The notes under the pieces: model-generated
The model's database searches: none
Seen by the model: only the letters and a program-made list of their open reading frames with translations
What the model was told of the DNA's origin: nothing
NCBI GenBank assembly: GCA_015067995.1
Contig: SVLJ01000018.1
Span: 1 to 51,346 of the forward strand
Direction of reading: 5' to 3'
Source: Oscillospiraceae bacterium
GTDB lineage: Bacteria > Bacillota > Clostridia > Oscillospirales > Oscillospiraceae
Length of the DNA stretch: 51,346 nucleotides
Made by a program: the position numbers and the translations under genes
In this document: piece after piece, positions 16,291 to 24,258 of the stretch
How the letters are laid out: every line of letters begins with the position of its first letter
Position numbering within the stretch: the stretch's first letter is position 1

Positions 16291-18177
16291 TTACTTGATC
16301 AGCAGCTCGCACACCAGATCGGTGTAGGCGGAGGGATCTTCCATGGGCAGACCGGCGATGAGCAGTGCCTGATGGTACAGCAGGTCGGCATACTTTCTGG
16401 CCAGCTGGGGATCGGCGGTGACGGCGTTCTCCAGAGCGGCAAAGGCAGGGTGGGCGGTGTTCAGCTCCAGAATCCGGTCGGCGCGGATGGGCTTTTCCGG
16501 CTGCATGGTGTTGAGGTACTTCTCCATCTCGAAGCTGAGGCCCTCACCGGCGGTGAGGCAGACGGGATGGCTCTTGAGCTTTTTGGAGGCCTTGACCTCC
16601 TTGACGCTGTCGCCCAGCGCCTCCTTTACAAAGTCCAGCGCGGCCTTGTGCTCGTCGGCGGTATTCTCGTCAGCCTTGCTGTCGGCGTCCTCGATCTCGC
16701 CGTCCAGCACGGAGCGGAACTCCTTCTCCTTGTAGGTGTGCAGGAGCTGGGCGGCGAACTCGTCCACCTCTTCGGTGAAGTACAGCACCTCGATGCCGTC
16801 GTCCTTGAGACGCTCAAGCTGAGGCAGGCGATCCACGGCGCTGACGGTCTCGCCGGCGGCGTAGTAAATGACCTTCTGGCTTTCCGGCATCCGGTCTACG
16901 TACTCGTCCAGAGACACCAGCTTTTTCTCCGTGGAGGACCAGAACAGAGCCAGAGGCGCCAGCTGATCCTTATTGGCACCGTAGTTTGCCACCATGCCGT
17001 ATTTCAGCTGACGGCCGAAGTTCTTCCAGAAGGTCTCGTAGCCGGGACGGTCATCCCGCATCATGCGCAGCAGCTCGGCCTTGATCTTCTTCTCGATGTT
17101 GGAGGCCATGACCTTCAGCTGGCGGTCATGCTGCAGCAGCTCGCGGGAGATGTTCAGGCTCAGGTCGGGAGAGTCCACCACGCCGCGGATAAAACGGAAA
17201 TGTTCCGGAAGCAGGTCGGCACACTTATCCATGATGAGGACGCCGCTGGAATAGAGCTGCAGGCCGGACTCGTAATCCTTGGTATAGAAGTCGTAGGGGG
17301 TGGCGCCGGGGATGAACAGCAGTGCCTTGTAGGTGACGGCACCTTCGGCGCTGACGGCGATGACGCTCTGGGGTGCGGTGTAGTCGTAGAACTTGTCCCG
17401 GTAGAACTTGTCGTATTCCTCCTGAGAAACGTCGGCCTTTTTCCGCTGCCACAGGGGCACCATGGAGTTGAGGGTCTGCTCCTCCCGGACGGTTTCATAT
17501 TCCGGCTTGTCATCGGGAGAGCCTTCCTTCCGTTGGGTGCGGCTCACCTCCATGCGGATGGGGAAACGGATATAGTCGGAGTAGCGGCGTACCAGATCCT
17601 GCAGCTTCCATTCCTGCAGGAATTCGCTGTAGTTCTCCTCCTCAGTGTCGGGCTTAACGTGCATGACGATGTCGGTACCCACAGTGTCCTTTTCACACTC
17701 GGCGATGGTATAGCCGTCGGCACCGGAGGAGGTCCAGCGGTAAGCGGTGTCGCTGCCGTACTTCCGGGTGGTGACGGTGATGCGGTCGCTGACCATGAAG
17801 GCGGAGTAGAAGCCCACGCCGAACTGGCCGATGACGTCGGTGTCCTGTGCGTCCTCGCCCAGCTGCTGCTTGAACTTAAAGGAACCGGAGGAGGCGATGA
17901 CGCCCAGATTGTTTTCCAGATCCTCCTTGTCCATGCCGATGCCGTTGTCGGATACGGTGATGGTGCGCTCGCCGCTGTCCACGGACAGGCGGATACGGAA
18001 ATCGCCGCGGTCCATCTGCACACCGTTGTCCGTCAGCGCCAGATAGCACAGCTTGTCGCAGGCGTCGGAGGCGTTGGAGATGATCTCCCTCAGGAAGATC
18101 TCCTTGTGGGTGTAAATGGAGTTGATCATCAGATCCAGCAGACGCTTGGACTCTGCTTTGAATTGTTTCTTTGCCAT
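16291..18177 (-). CDS. htpG: Molecular chaperone HtpG (Hsp90)
   Basis: A 628-residue ATP-dependent chaperone acting in the cytoplasm. The N-terminal GHKL ATPase domain contains LREIISNASDACDK (residues 30-43), VSDNGIGMDKEDL near 95-107 and IGQFGVGFYSAF near 135-146. The middle domain carries the conserved RGVVDSPDLSLNISRE, and the C-terminal dimerisation domain is present. Full length for bacterial HtpG. The start has AAGGAAG upstream. A TATAAT box lies on the minus strand at 18220-18225 with only a weak -35. I saw no CIRCE or CtsR-like repeat in the 180-bp divergent region, so heat-shock control is not evident from sequence. Confidence 0.97.
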   Translation of the reverse strand: MAKKQFKAESKRLLDLMINSIYTHKEIFLREIISNASDACDKLCYLALTDNGVQMDRGDFRIRLSVDSGERTITVSDNGIGMDKEDLENNLGVIASSGSFKFKQQLGEDAQDTDVIGQFGVGFYSAFMVSDRITVTTRKYGSDTAYRWTSSGADGYTIAECEKDTVGTDIVMHVKPDTEEENYSEFLQEWKLQDLVRRYSDYIRFPIRMEVSRTQRKEGSPDDKPEYETVREEQTLNSMVPLWQRKKADVSQEEYDKFYRDKFYDYTAPQSVIAVSAEGAVTYKALLFIPGATPYDFYTKDYESGLQLYSSGVLIMDKCADLLPEHFRFIRGVVDSPDLSLNISRELLQHDRQLKVMASNIEKKIKAELLRMMRDDRPGYETFWKNFGRQLKYGMVANYGANKDQLAPLALFWSSTEKKLVSLDEYVDRMPESQKVIYYAAGETVSAVDRLPQLERLKDDGIEVLYFTEEVDEFAAQLLHTYKEKEFRSVLDGEIEDADSKADENTADEHKAALDFVKEALGDSVKEVKASKKLKSHPVCLTAGEGLSFEMEKYLNTMQPEKPIRADRILELNTAHPAFAALENAVTADPQLARKYADLLYHQALLIAGLPMEDPSAYTDLVCELLIK

Positions 18178-18278
18178 AGTGGTTACACTTCCTTGCTTTT
18201 CAAATATTTAACAGGAGGCATTATAGCACTCCTGCCCCCGGAAAGAAATAACTTTTTGTAAATTCATCGGCAAAACGG

Positions 18279-18307
18279 TTGCCGTCAACCCGGACTGCGT
18301 GTAAAAT
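18279..18307 (+). promoter_or_regulatory. Promoter of the zinc-ribbon membrane protein gene
   Basis: TTGCCG (18279-18284), 17 nt, TAAAAT (18302-18307). A short leader hairpin CAGAGG/CCTCTG follows at 18322-18337, ahead of the AAGGAG site. Confidence 0.6.
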
Positions 18308-18361
18308 AGATAACAATCCGTCAGAGGAGAGCCTCTGTTTTGCTGCAAGGAGTAGAAGCAT

Positions 18362-18799
18362 ATGTCATTTTTCCGAAAGCTTGGAGACGCCTTTGTCCGT
18401 TTTATGTATGGCCGCAACGGCATGGATCAGCTGAATCTGGTGCTGGTATGGAGCAGCGTGGGCTTTATCGTGGTGGCCAATCTCATCAGCGGTATCTCCG
18501 ATACCATGGCTGCGGTGGGACTGGTGATCTATTATTTCGGCATGGCCATCTGGATCATTTCGCTGTTTCGTATGTTCTCCAAAAATCTGGAAAAGCGGCG
18601 CAGAGAGAACGGCGAGTGGCTGCGCCTGTGGTGGAACATCAAAAACGGTGTGCAGGGCGCGCAGAAGCGCCGCGCCGACAAGAACCACAAGTATTTCACA
18701 TGTAAAAACTGCAAGGCCGTCTGCCGTGTGCCGGTGGGCAAGGGCAAGGTGATCATCACCTGTCCCCGCTGCGGCGGCAAGATTGAAGGAAAGACCTGA
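18362..18799 (+). CDS. Small membrane protein with C-terminal zinc ribbon
   Basis: A 145-residue protein I cannot assign to a named family. Two hydrophobic helices (about residues 24-45 and 50-70: LVLVWSSVGFIVVANLI and AAVGLVIYYFGMAIWIISLF) are followed by a strongly basic stretch (KNLEKRRREN to KRRADKNHK). A C-terminal four-cysteine zinc ribbon follows (CKNCKAVCRVP ... ITCPRCGGK, residues about 118-143). The ribbon should face the cytoplasm, where it could bind nucleic acid or protein. The ATG at 18362 has AAGGAG nine bases upstream. Uridine phosphorylase follows after 52 bp and may be cotranscribed. Confidence 0.82.
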   Translation: MSFFRKLGDAFVRFMYGRNGMDQLNLVLVWSSVGFIVVANLISGISDTMAAVGLVIYYFGMAIWIISLFRMFSKNLEKRRRENGEWLRLWWNIKNGVQGAQKRRADKNHKYFTCKNCKAVCRVPVGKGKVIITCPRCGGKIEGKT

Positions 18800-18851
18800 A
18801 ATCCCCTTTCCCCCGGTGCTCCGGGAAATACATCATTGAAGAGGTGTGACT

Positions 18852-19622
18852 ATGCAGGAACTGGAGAAACAGTATCATATCCATTGTGCCCCCGGCGATG
18901 TTGGCCGGTATTGCATCCTGCCCGGCGATCCGGGTCGTGTGCCCGCCATTGCCGCGCTGTTTGACGATGCCCATCAGGTGGCATACAACCGGGAATACAA
19001 CGTCTACACCGGTACGCTGCTGGGCGAGAAGGTCAGCGTTTGCTCCACCGGTATCGGCGGTCCCTCTGCAGCCATCGCCATGGAAGAACTGGTAAAGTGC
19101 GGCGCGGATACCTTCATCCGTACCGGTACCTGCGGCGGCATCGAGCTGTCCGTGCAGTCCGGCGATGTGGTGGTGGCCACCGGCGCCATCCGCTATGAGC
19201 ATACCAGTCTGGAATATGCGCCGCTGGAATTCCCCGCCGTGGCCGATCTGGACATCACCAACGCACTGGTGGCAGCCACCCGGGAGCTGGGGTATCCCCT
19301 GCATACCGGCATCGTTCAGTGCAAAGACAGCTTTTACGGTCAGCACAGCCCGGAGAAGTCCCCTGTTTACTACGAACTGCTGAATAAGTGGGAGAGCTGG
19401 AAGCGTCTGGGCGTCAAGGGCAGCGAGATGGAGTCCGCCACGCTGTTTGTGGTGGCGGCTGCGCTGGGCGTGCGCTGCGGCTCCTGCTTCCATGTGGTGT
19501 GGAATCAGGAGCGTGAGAAAGCCGGTCTCGACCAGAAGATGAGCGAGGATACCTCCCGCAGCGTCAAGGTCTCTGTGGAGGCACTGAAAAAGATCATCGA
19601 GTTGGATCGTAAGAACAAATAA
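18852..19622 (+). CDS. udp: Uridine phosphorylase-like nucleoside phosphorylase
   Basis: A 256-residue member of the PNP/UDP family that cleaves a pyrimidine (or purine) nucleoside with phosphate to give the base and ribose-1-phosphate. The phosphate-binding ILPGDPGRV (residues 17-25), the [16 protein letters not shown] segment and RTGTCGGI (near 90) are hallmarks. The late [10 protein letters not shown] holds the ribose-binding Glu-Met-Glu. These features fit uridine phosphorylase best, though substrate specificity is not certain. The ATG at 18852 follows AGAGGTG; an in-frame GTG at 18846 is part of that site. A bidirectional terminator follows. Confidence 0.88.
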   Translation: MQELEKQYHIHCAPGDVGRYCILPGDPGRVPAIAALFDDAHQVAYNREYNVYTGTLLGEKVSVCSTGIGGPSAAIAMEELVKCGADTFIRTGTCGGIELSVQSGDVVVATGAIRYEHTSLEYAPLEFPAVADLDITNALVAATRELGYPLHTGIVQCKDSFYGQHSPEKSPVYYELLNKWESWKRLGVKGSEMESATLFVVAAALGVRCGSCFHVVWNQEREKAGLDQKMSEDTSRSVKVSVEALKKIIELDRKNK

Positions 19623-19635
19623 GCAAAGTGCAACA

Positions 19636-19665
19636 AAGCCGCGGGCAAAACGCCCGCGGCTTTTC
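19636..19665. terminator. Bidirectional terminator between udp and metA
   Basis: A perfect 11-bp stem AAGCCGCGGGC/GCCCGCGGCTT (19636-19646 with 19652-19662) followed by TT on plus; it sits between convergent stop codons. Confidence 0.85.
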
Positions 19666-19670
19666 TGCGC

Positions 19671-20603
19671 TTATGTACGGCTGCCGTCCCTGATGGCACC
19701 GATGTCGTAAGGCGTGGTCTGATAGACGAAGTAGTTGAGCCAGTTGCTGTAAAGCAGATTGGCATGAGCACGCCAGATGACCCGGGGCGGCTGGGAGGGA
19801 TCGTCATTAGGGAAGTAGTTTTTGGGGATCTTGATGGGCTTGCCGGCGTTGACGTCACGGACATACTCCTGATTCAGCGTGTCGGCATCATACTCGGAAT
19901 GCCCCATGATGAAAATCTGTCTGCCCCCCCTGGTGAATACGGCGTATACGCCGGCTTCCTCGGAGGAGGAGAGAATCCGCAGTTCCGGCACGGCTTCGAT
20001 ATCCTCCCGCGCCACGGTGGTGTGGCGGGAATGGGGGACATAGAAGGTATCGTCAAAGCCCCGGAACAGGATGGAGTTCCGGTATTCCACAGTGTGGGGG
20101 AAGATGCCGAACATCTTCTCCGGCAGGGGCTGCTTCTGAATGCCGTAATGGTAGTAAAGACCGGCCTGTGCGCCCCAGCAGATGTGGAAGGTGCTGTGCA
20201 CGTGGGTCTTGGTCCACTCCATGATCTCGCATAGCTCCTGCCAGTAATCCACTTCCTCGAAGGGCATGTTTTCCACCGGTGCGCCGGTGATGATCATGCC
20301 GTCAAAGGTGCGGTGCTTCACATCGTCAAAGGTCTTGTAGAAGGCCTGAAGATGTTCCGCCGGGGTGTTGGCGGACTGGTGCGTTTTGGTGACGATCAGC
20401 TCCAGCTCGATCTGCAGAGGGGTATTGCCCAGCAGGCGGGAGAGCTGAGTCTCCGTCTGGATCTTCTTGGGCATCAGATTCAGCAGCAGGATCTGCAGAG
20501 GCCGGATGTCCTGAGAGACAGCCCGGTCTTCCGGCATGATGAAAATGTTTTCCTGATGGAGGACTTCCGCCGCGGGAAGATTGTTGGGGATCTTAATGGG
20601 CAT
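19671..20603 (-). CDS. metA: Homoserine O-acetyltransferase (MetA, acetyl-CoA type)
   Basis: A 310-residue MetA-family enzyme that acylates homoserine in methionine synthesis. The catalytic Cys142 (HICWGAQAG) and the His235/Glu237 pair (IMGHSEYDA) are present. Residue 111 is glutamate ([15 protein letters not shown]). Published work on the Bacillus cereus enzyme links Glu111 to acetyl-CoA use and Gly111 to succinyl-CoA, so this should make O-acetylhomoserine despite homology to succinyltransferases. That agrees with the O-acetylhomoserine sulfhydrylase gene 24 bp upstream in the same operon. Length is normal. Confidence 0.95.
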   Translation of the reverse strand: MPIKIPNNLPAAEVLHQENIFIMPEDRAVSQDIRPLQILLLNLMPKKIQTETQLSRLLGNTPLQIELELIVTKTHQSANTPAEHLQAFYKTFDDVKHRTFDGMIITGAPVENMPFEEVDYWQELCEIMEWTKTHVHSTFHICWGAQAGLYYHYGIQKQPLPEKMFGIFPHTVEYRNSILFRGFDDTFYVPHSRHTTVAREDIEAVPELRILSSSEEAGVYAVFTRGGRQIFIMGHSEYDADTLNQEYVRDVNAGKPIKIPKNYFPNDDPSQPPRVIWRAHANLLYSNWLNYFVYQTTPYDIGAIRDGSRT

Positions 20604-20627
20604 GTGCCGCCCTCCTCTCGGTTGCGG

Positions 20628-21914
20628 TTAGTCGATCTGATCCAGCGCCTGTGCCAGATCGGCAATGAGATCGGCGCTGCTCTCCAGACCGCAGGACAGA
20701 CGAACCAGACCGGCGGGGATACCGGCGGCAGCCAGCTGCTCGTCCGTCATCTGACGATGTGTGGAAGAGGCAGGGTTCAGGCAGCAGGTGCGGGCGTCAG
20801 CCACGTGGGTCTCAATGGCAGCCAGCTTCAGAGCCTTCATGAAGGGGCCTGCGGCGGCACGGCCGCCCTTCAGCTCAAAGCTGACAACACCGCAGGAGCC
20901 GTTGGGCAGATACTTCTGGCCGACTTCATAATACTTGTCACCGGGCAGACCGCAGTAGGTGACCTTGGCCACCTTGGGATGCTTGCTGAGATACTCGGCC
21001 ACCGCCTGACCGTTTTCGCAGTGGCGGGGCATACGGACATGGAGGCTTTCCAGACCCAGATTCAGATAGAAAGCGTGCTGGGGAGACTGGATGGAGCCAA
21101 AGTCCCGCATCAGCTGAGCGGTGCACTTGGTAATAAAGGCGCCCTCCTTGCCGAACTTCTCGGCGTAGGTGATGCCGTGATAGCTGTCGTCGGGAGTGGT
21201 GAGGCCGGGGAACTTGTCAGCGTGAGCCATCCAGTCGAACTTGCCGCCGTCCACGATGCAGCCGCCCACGGCAACGCCGTGACCGTCCATGTACTTGGTG
21301 GTGGAGTGGGTGACGATGTCAGCACCCCACTCGATGGGACGGCAGTTGACGGGAGTGGCAAAGGTGTTGTCCACGATCAGGGGCACCCCGTGGGCGTGGG
21401 CAGCCTTGGCGAACTTCTCGATATCCAGCACCGTCAGGGCAGGATTGGCGATGGTCTCGCCGAACACGGCCTTGGTGTTGGGACGGAAGGCAGCCTCCAG
21501 CTCCGCTTCGGTGCAGTCGGGACCAACAAAGGTGAATTCAATGCCCATCTTGGCCATGGTGACGGAGAAAAGGTTGAAAGTGCCGCCGTAGATACTGCTG
21601 GAGGCAACCACATGGTCGCCGCAGTTGGCGATATTGAACACCGCGTAGAAGTTGGCGGCCTGACCGGAGGAGGTCAGCATGGCTGCGGTTCCGCCTTCCA
21701 GCAGGGCGATTTTGGCGGCCACATAGTCATTGGTGGGGTTCTGGAGACGGGTGTAGAAATAACCGTTGGCCTCCAGATCGAACAGCTTGCCCATATCCTC
21801 GCTGGTGGCATACTTGAAGGTCGTGCTCTGCACGATGGGGATCTGGCGGGGCTCGCCGTTGCCGGGGGTATAGCCGCCCTGAACGCAGTTGGTTTCAATC
21901 TTGTAGTTGGACAT
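20628..21914 (-). CDS. O-acetylhomoserine sulfhydrylase (PLP-dependent)
   Basis: A 428-residue Cys/Met-metabolism PLP enzyme that should convert O-acetylhomoserine and sulfide to homocysteine. The PLP lysine lies in the HSTTKYMDGHG motif (near residue 205), and the cofactor region includes SSGQAANFYA and VDNTFATP. The C-terminal DARTCCLNPASSTHRQ and RLSCGLE motifs are typical of the 430-residue sulfhydrylase group rather than cystathionine gamma-synthase. The frame is open upstream to 22028. I use the ATG at 21914, preceded by AAAGGAG and starting at the family's usual MSNYKIETNCVQGGY. Middle gene of a three-gene minus-strand operon. Confidence 0.93.
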   Translation of the reverse strand: MSNYKIETNCVQGGYTPGNGEPRQIPIVQSTTFKYATSEDMGKLFDLEANGYFYTRLQNPTNDYVAAKIALLEGGTAAMLTSSGQAANFYAVFNIANCGDHVVASSSIYGGTFNLFSVTMAKMGIEFTFVGPDCTEAELEAAFRPNTKAVFGETIANPALTVLDIEKFAKAAHAHGVPLIVDNTFATPVNCRPIEWGADIVTHSTTKYMDGHGVAVGGCIVDGGKFDWMAHADKFPGLTTPDDSYHGITYAEKFGKEGAFITKCTAQLMRDFGSIQSPQHAFYLNLGLESLHVRMPRHCENGQAVAEYLSKHPKVAKVTYCGLPGDKYYEVGQKYLPNGSCGVVSFELKGGRAAAGPFMKALKLAAIETHVADARTCCLNPASSTHRQMTDEQLAAAGIPAGLVRLSCGLESSADLIADLAQALDQID

Positions 21915-21948
21915 ACGGATACGCTCCTTTCGAATTTCGGGGATTGTC

Positions 21949-22356
21949 TCAGTCCGCGTCGGAGACGGGACCGTCCGGGGTGATACAGAAAAAAGTGAAC
22001 TCGCCGGTGGCCAGCAGAGTGCCGTCACCAGAGGTGATCTCTACAGCAGTCAGGCAGGTGGTGCGTCCGCGGTGGATGACCCGGCCCTCGGCATAGACAA
22101 TGCCGCCGCCCTGATTGCGCAGGAAGTGGAAGGAACTGGTCTGGGTCACATAGCGGCGTCCGTCGGTGTGGGCGGCATAGCCGGCGGCGTTGTCCGCCAG
22201 CGTGTACAGTGCGCCGCCGTGAATCATGCCGTGGGGATTCAGCAGATCCGGGCGTCCGTCCATGCGGAAACGGGAATAGTCGGGCCTGGACAGCTCCTCC
22301 GGCACCACATGGCAGTGGAGCATAAAGGCGTTCTTCGAATTATCAATATGAATCAT
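21949..22356 (-). CDS. PaaI-like hotdog-fold thioesterase
   Basis: A 135-residue hotdog protein predicted to hydrolyse an acyl-CoA. The signature NPHGMIHGGALYTLADNAAGYAA (centre of the protein, HGG and the acidic residue in LADNA) marks the PaaI/YbgC-type active site. The frame extends upstream to 22488, but the ATG at 22356 with GAGG nine bases before it starts where the family starts. It is the first gene of the methionine operon. Whether it takes part in methionine synthesis or just shares the promoter is unknown. Confidence 0.85.
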   Translation of the reverse strand: MIHIDNSKNAFMLHCHVVPEELSRPDYSRFRMDGRPDLLNPHGMIHGGALYTLADNAAGYAAHTDGRRYVTQTSSFHFLRNQGGGIVYAEGRVIHRGRTTCLTAVEITSGDGTLLATGEFTFFCITPDGPVSDAD

Positions 22357-22417
22357 AAGGCGAACCTCGCTTCTGTCGGTTTGCATTGGAAAAGGCCGCA
22401 TAACGGCATTATCATTC

Positions 22418-22447
22418 AATATAGCACATTCCGATATCATTTGCCAA
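22418..22447 (-). promoter_or_regulatory. Promoter of the thioesterase-sulfhydrylase-metA operon
   Basis: Minus-strand TTGGCA (22442-22447), 18 nt, TATATT (22418-22423). The leader to the ATG at 22356 is only about 55 nt, too short for a SAM riboswitch. Confidence 0.62.
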
Positions 22448-22557
22448 GCTATTGCTGCGTTTTTTTGATGCTTTCGTTGTAAAAGCAACCGACATGCTCT
22501 GAATATTTATAGTATGATGATATACACAAAAGAAAAGCGTTTCGGGAGGATAAGGCG

Positions 22558-23247
22558 ATGATCCGAAGAATTATCAAAATTGATGAAGAGAAGTGCAGCG
22601 GCTGCGGACTGTGCGCTGGAGCCTGTCACGAGGGCGCTATCGGCATGGTGGACGGAAAAGCCAGACTCCTGCGGGAAGATTACTGCGACGGTCTGGGCGA
22701 CTGCCTGCCAGCCTGTCCCACCGGCGCCATCTCTTTTGAGGAGAGGGAAGCACCGGCCTATGATGAGGCGGCGGTGCTGGCTGCCAAGAAAGCAAGGGAA
22801 AGCGGCGCACAGCCCCGCGGCTGTCCCGGCACTGCCGACCGGAGCTTTGTACCTGCCGCGCCTGCCGCAGCTGTCGGCATTCCCAGTCAGCTGGTGAACT
22901 TCCCTGTGCAGCTTAAGCTGGTGCCGCCTGAGGCGGCTTGCTTCGGCGGTGCCGACCTGCTGATCGCGGCGGACTGCACGGCCTTTGCATACGGCGATTT
23001 CCACCGGGAGTTTATCCGCGGCAGAGTGACGCTCATCGGCTGTCCTAAGCTGGATGCTGTCAGCTATGCCGAAAAGCTGACCCAGATCCTGCAAAACAAC
23101 GACATCCGGAGCGTCACAGTCGCCCGGATGACGGTGCCGTGCTGCGGTGGGCTGAGCCACGCCGTTCAGACCGCGGTACAAAACTGTGGAAAAGACCTTC
23201 CGCTGCAGATCGTGACCATCAGCCCAGACGGACGCATCGTCCGATAA
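22558..23247 (+). CDS. 4Fe-4S ferredoxin-domain protein
   Basis: A 229-residue iron-sulfur protein. Residues 10-60 form a two-cluster ferredoxin: CSGCGLCAGACHEGAI is a complete site, and CDGLGDCLPACPTGAI is the variant second site seen in proteins often found beside hybrid-cluster or redox-sensing genes. After a variable linker, residues 100-229 form an alpha/beta domain with ADLLIAADCTAF, LIGCPKLDA and TVPCCGGL. These cysteines could bind a further cofactor. Function is unknown; a redox or electron-transfer role is likely. The ATG at 22558 follows a GGGAGG site. It lies divergent from the methionine operon. Confidence 0.85.
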   Translation: MIRRIIKIDEEKCSGCGLCAGACHEGAIGMVDGKARLLREDYCDGLGDCLPACPTGAISFEEREAPAYDEAAVLAAKKARESGAQPRGCPGTADRSFVPAAPAAAVGIPSQLVNFPVQLKLVPPEAACFGGADLLIAADCTAFAYGDFHREFIRGRVTLIGCPKLDAVSYAEKLTQILQNNDIRSVTVARMTVPCCGGLSHAVQTAVQNCGKDLPLQIVTISPDGRIVR

Positions 23248-23276
23248 AAGCATGGGCGGTTTTACAGCCTGTACGA

Positions 23277-23313
23277 AAAATCGCCCTCCGCCGCGGCGGA
23301 GGGCGATTTTATC
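23277..23313. terminator. Bidirectional terminator, 17-bp perfect stem
   Basis: A perfect 34-nt palindrome (23277-23310), flanked by T-runs on both strands, separates the ferredoxin-domain gene from the convergent SdpI-like gene. Confidence 0.92.
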
Positions 23314-23341
23314 TGTATGGTCACGGATAAACAAAAGAGAA

Positions 23342-23719
23342 TTATCTACGTGTACCGTCTTCTTTAAAGGCTCTTTTTAATGCGGTTTCCGTTGGGAAAA
23401 TGGAAGCAATCAAAACAATGATTTGGACAGTGCAAAGAACCAGGGTGACAGTTCCGATGACATCTTCACTGCTGTGAAAGAATGGAAGCGAAATCAAAAA
23501 CGAGGTGATCAGCATGATCCAGCCGAGTTTCCACCAAAGACGTCCGCAATGGTCATGTGCAAACCGCCAGGTGTCCATGTTTTTCATGGAGCGCCCTGTT
23601 CGATATCCGTATACATGGTTAATTTTCTTTGGGCAATGCTTCCACATCATTCTTCCTGCTAAGATCATGATCAGGGGAACCAATACATTACATACAAACA
23701 TAAACCACCAAAACCACAT
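23342..23719 (-). CDS. SdpI family membrane protein
   Basis: A 125-residue protein with three hydrophobic segments. It carries the SdpI/YhfL signature GYRTGRSMKNMDTWRFAHDHCGRLWWKLGW (core near residues 38-65). Bacillus SdpI gives immunity to the SdpC killing factor, but most homologues, including this short form without the DUF1648 half, have no proven role. The ATG at 23719 has AGGAGG eight bases upstream; the longer frame to 24118 is not protein-like. It is divergent from the metal-resistance operon and has its own promoter. Confidence 0.82.
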   Translation of the reverse strand: MWFWWFMFVCNVLVPLIMILAGRMMWKHCPKKINHVYGYRTGRSMKNMDTWRFAHDHCGRLWWKLGWIMLITSFLISLPFFHSSEDVIGTVTLVLCTVQIIVLIASIFPTETALKRAFKEDGTRR

Positions 23720-23759
23720 ATTATCTTCCTCCTGCCGATGCCGACTTTTGCCTGGCTTT

Positions 23760-23788
23760 ATTTTAACAGGTGGCAGCCGGCATTTCAA
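23760..23788 (-). promoter_or_regulatory. Promoter of the SdpI-like gene
   Basis: Minus-strand TTGAAA (23783-23788), 17 nt, TAAAAT (23760-23765). Confidence 0.65.
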
Positions 23789-23816
23789 CAGCGTCGGAGA
23801 AGATTCTGCTTTGGGA

Positions 23817-23844
23817 TTGACAAATACTTTTTGTGTGATATTAT
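23817..23844 (+). promoter_or_regulatory. Promoter of the arsR/smtB-cadA operon
   Basis: TTGACA (23817-23822), 16 nt, TATTAT (23839-23844), directly upstream of the predicted operator. Confidence 0.75.
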
Positions 23845-23847
23845 GAA

Positions 23848-23869
23848 CATATGAATAAACATTCATATG
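23848..23869 (+). promoter_or_regulatory. ArsR/SmtB-type operator
   Basis: A perfect inverted repeat CATATGAAT (23848-23856) and ATTCATATG (23861-23869) with a 4-nt spacer spans the expected transcription start. It closely resembles known CadC/SmtB operators (ATATGAA...TTCATAT core). A sensor bound here would block transcription of itself and the ATPase. Confidence 0.82.
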
Positions 23870-23884
23870 AATGGGGGAGTTATT

Positions 23885-24247
23885 TTGAAGGAGCGTTATC
23901 AGGTGGAGTGCTGTGAGCACAGCCACGTTCACGATCAGGTGGTGGAGGAGGTACGCAGACATATCCCCAACGAAGATGTGCTGTATGATCTGACGGAGCT
24001 GTTCCGGATTTTCGGAGATTCCACCCGGGTACGGATTTTGTATGCCCTGTTTGAAGCGGAAATGTGCGTGTGCGATATTGCGGAGCTGCTGGGAATGACC
24101 CAGTCCGCAATCTCTCATCAGCTTCGGGCGCTGAAGAATGTCCGGTTAGTGCGTGCCCGGAGAGAGGGAAAGACGGTCTTTTATTCTCTGGCGGATTCCC
24201 ATGTGCGGACCATCATCGATCAGGGTCTGGAACATGTTTTGGAGTGA
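23885..24247 (+). CDS. ArsR/SmtB family metal-sensing repressor (CadC/SmtB-like)
   Basis: A 120-residue winged-helix repressor that should release DNA on binding zinc, cadmium or lead. Both classical metal sites are present. The alpha3N site has Cys9/Cys10 in the N-terminal arm and Cys61/Cys63 in the MCVCDIAELL motif. The alpha5 zinc site DxHx10HxxE is intact (Asp104, His106, His117, Glu120). Two starts are possible: an ATG at 23867, which lies inside the operator and lacks a ribosome site, and the TTG at 23885, with GGGGGAG five bases upstream. I chose the TTG. The P-type ATPase gene follows after 11 bp. Confidence 0.92.
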   Translation: MKERYQVECCEHSHVHDQVVEEVRRHIPNEDVLYDLTELFRIFGDSTRVRILYALFEAEMCVCDIAELLGMTQSAISHQLRALKNVRLVRARREGKTVFYSLADSHVRTIIDQGLEHVLE

Positions 24248-24258
24248 GGAGGGTTTCC

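Noticed and set aside
18178..18361. CIRCE or CtsR operator for htpG
   Set aside because: No TTAGCACTC-type inverted repeat or CtsR heptad repeats were found.
22357..22557. Possible SAM riboswitch for the methionine operon
   Set aside because: The predicted transcript leader is about 55 nt and lacks S-box features; the region mainly contains two divergent promoters.
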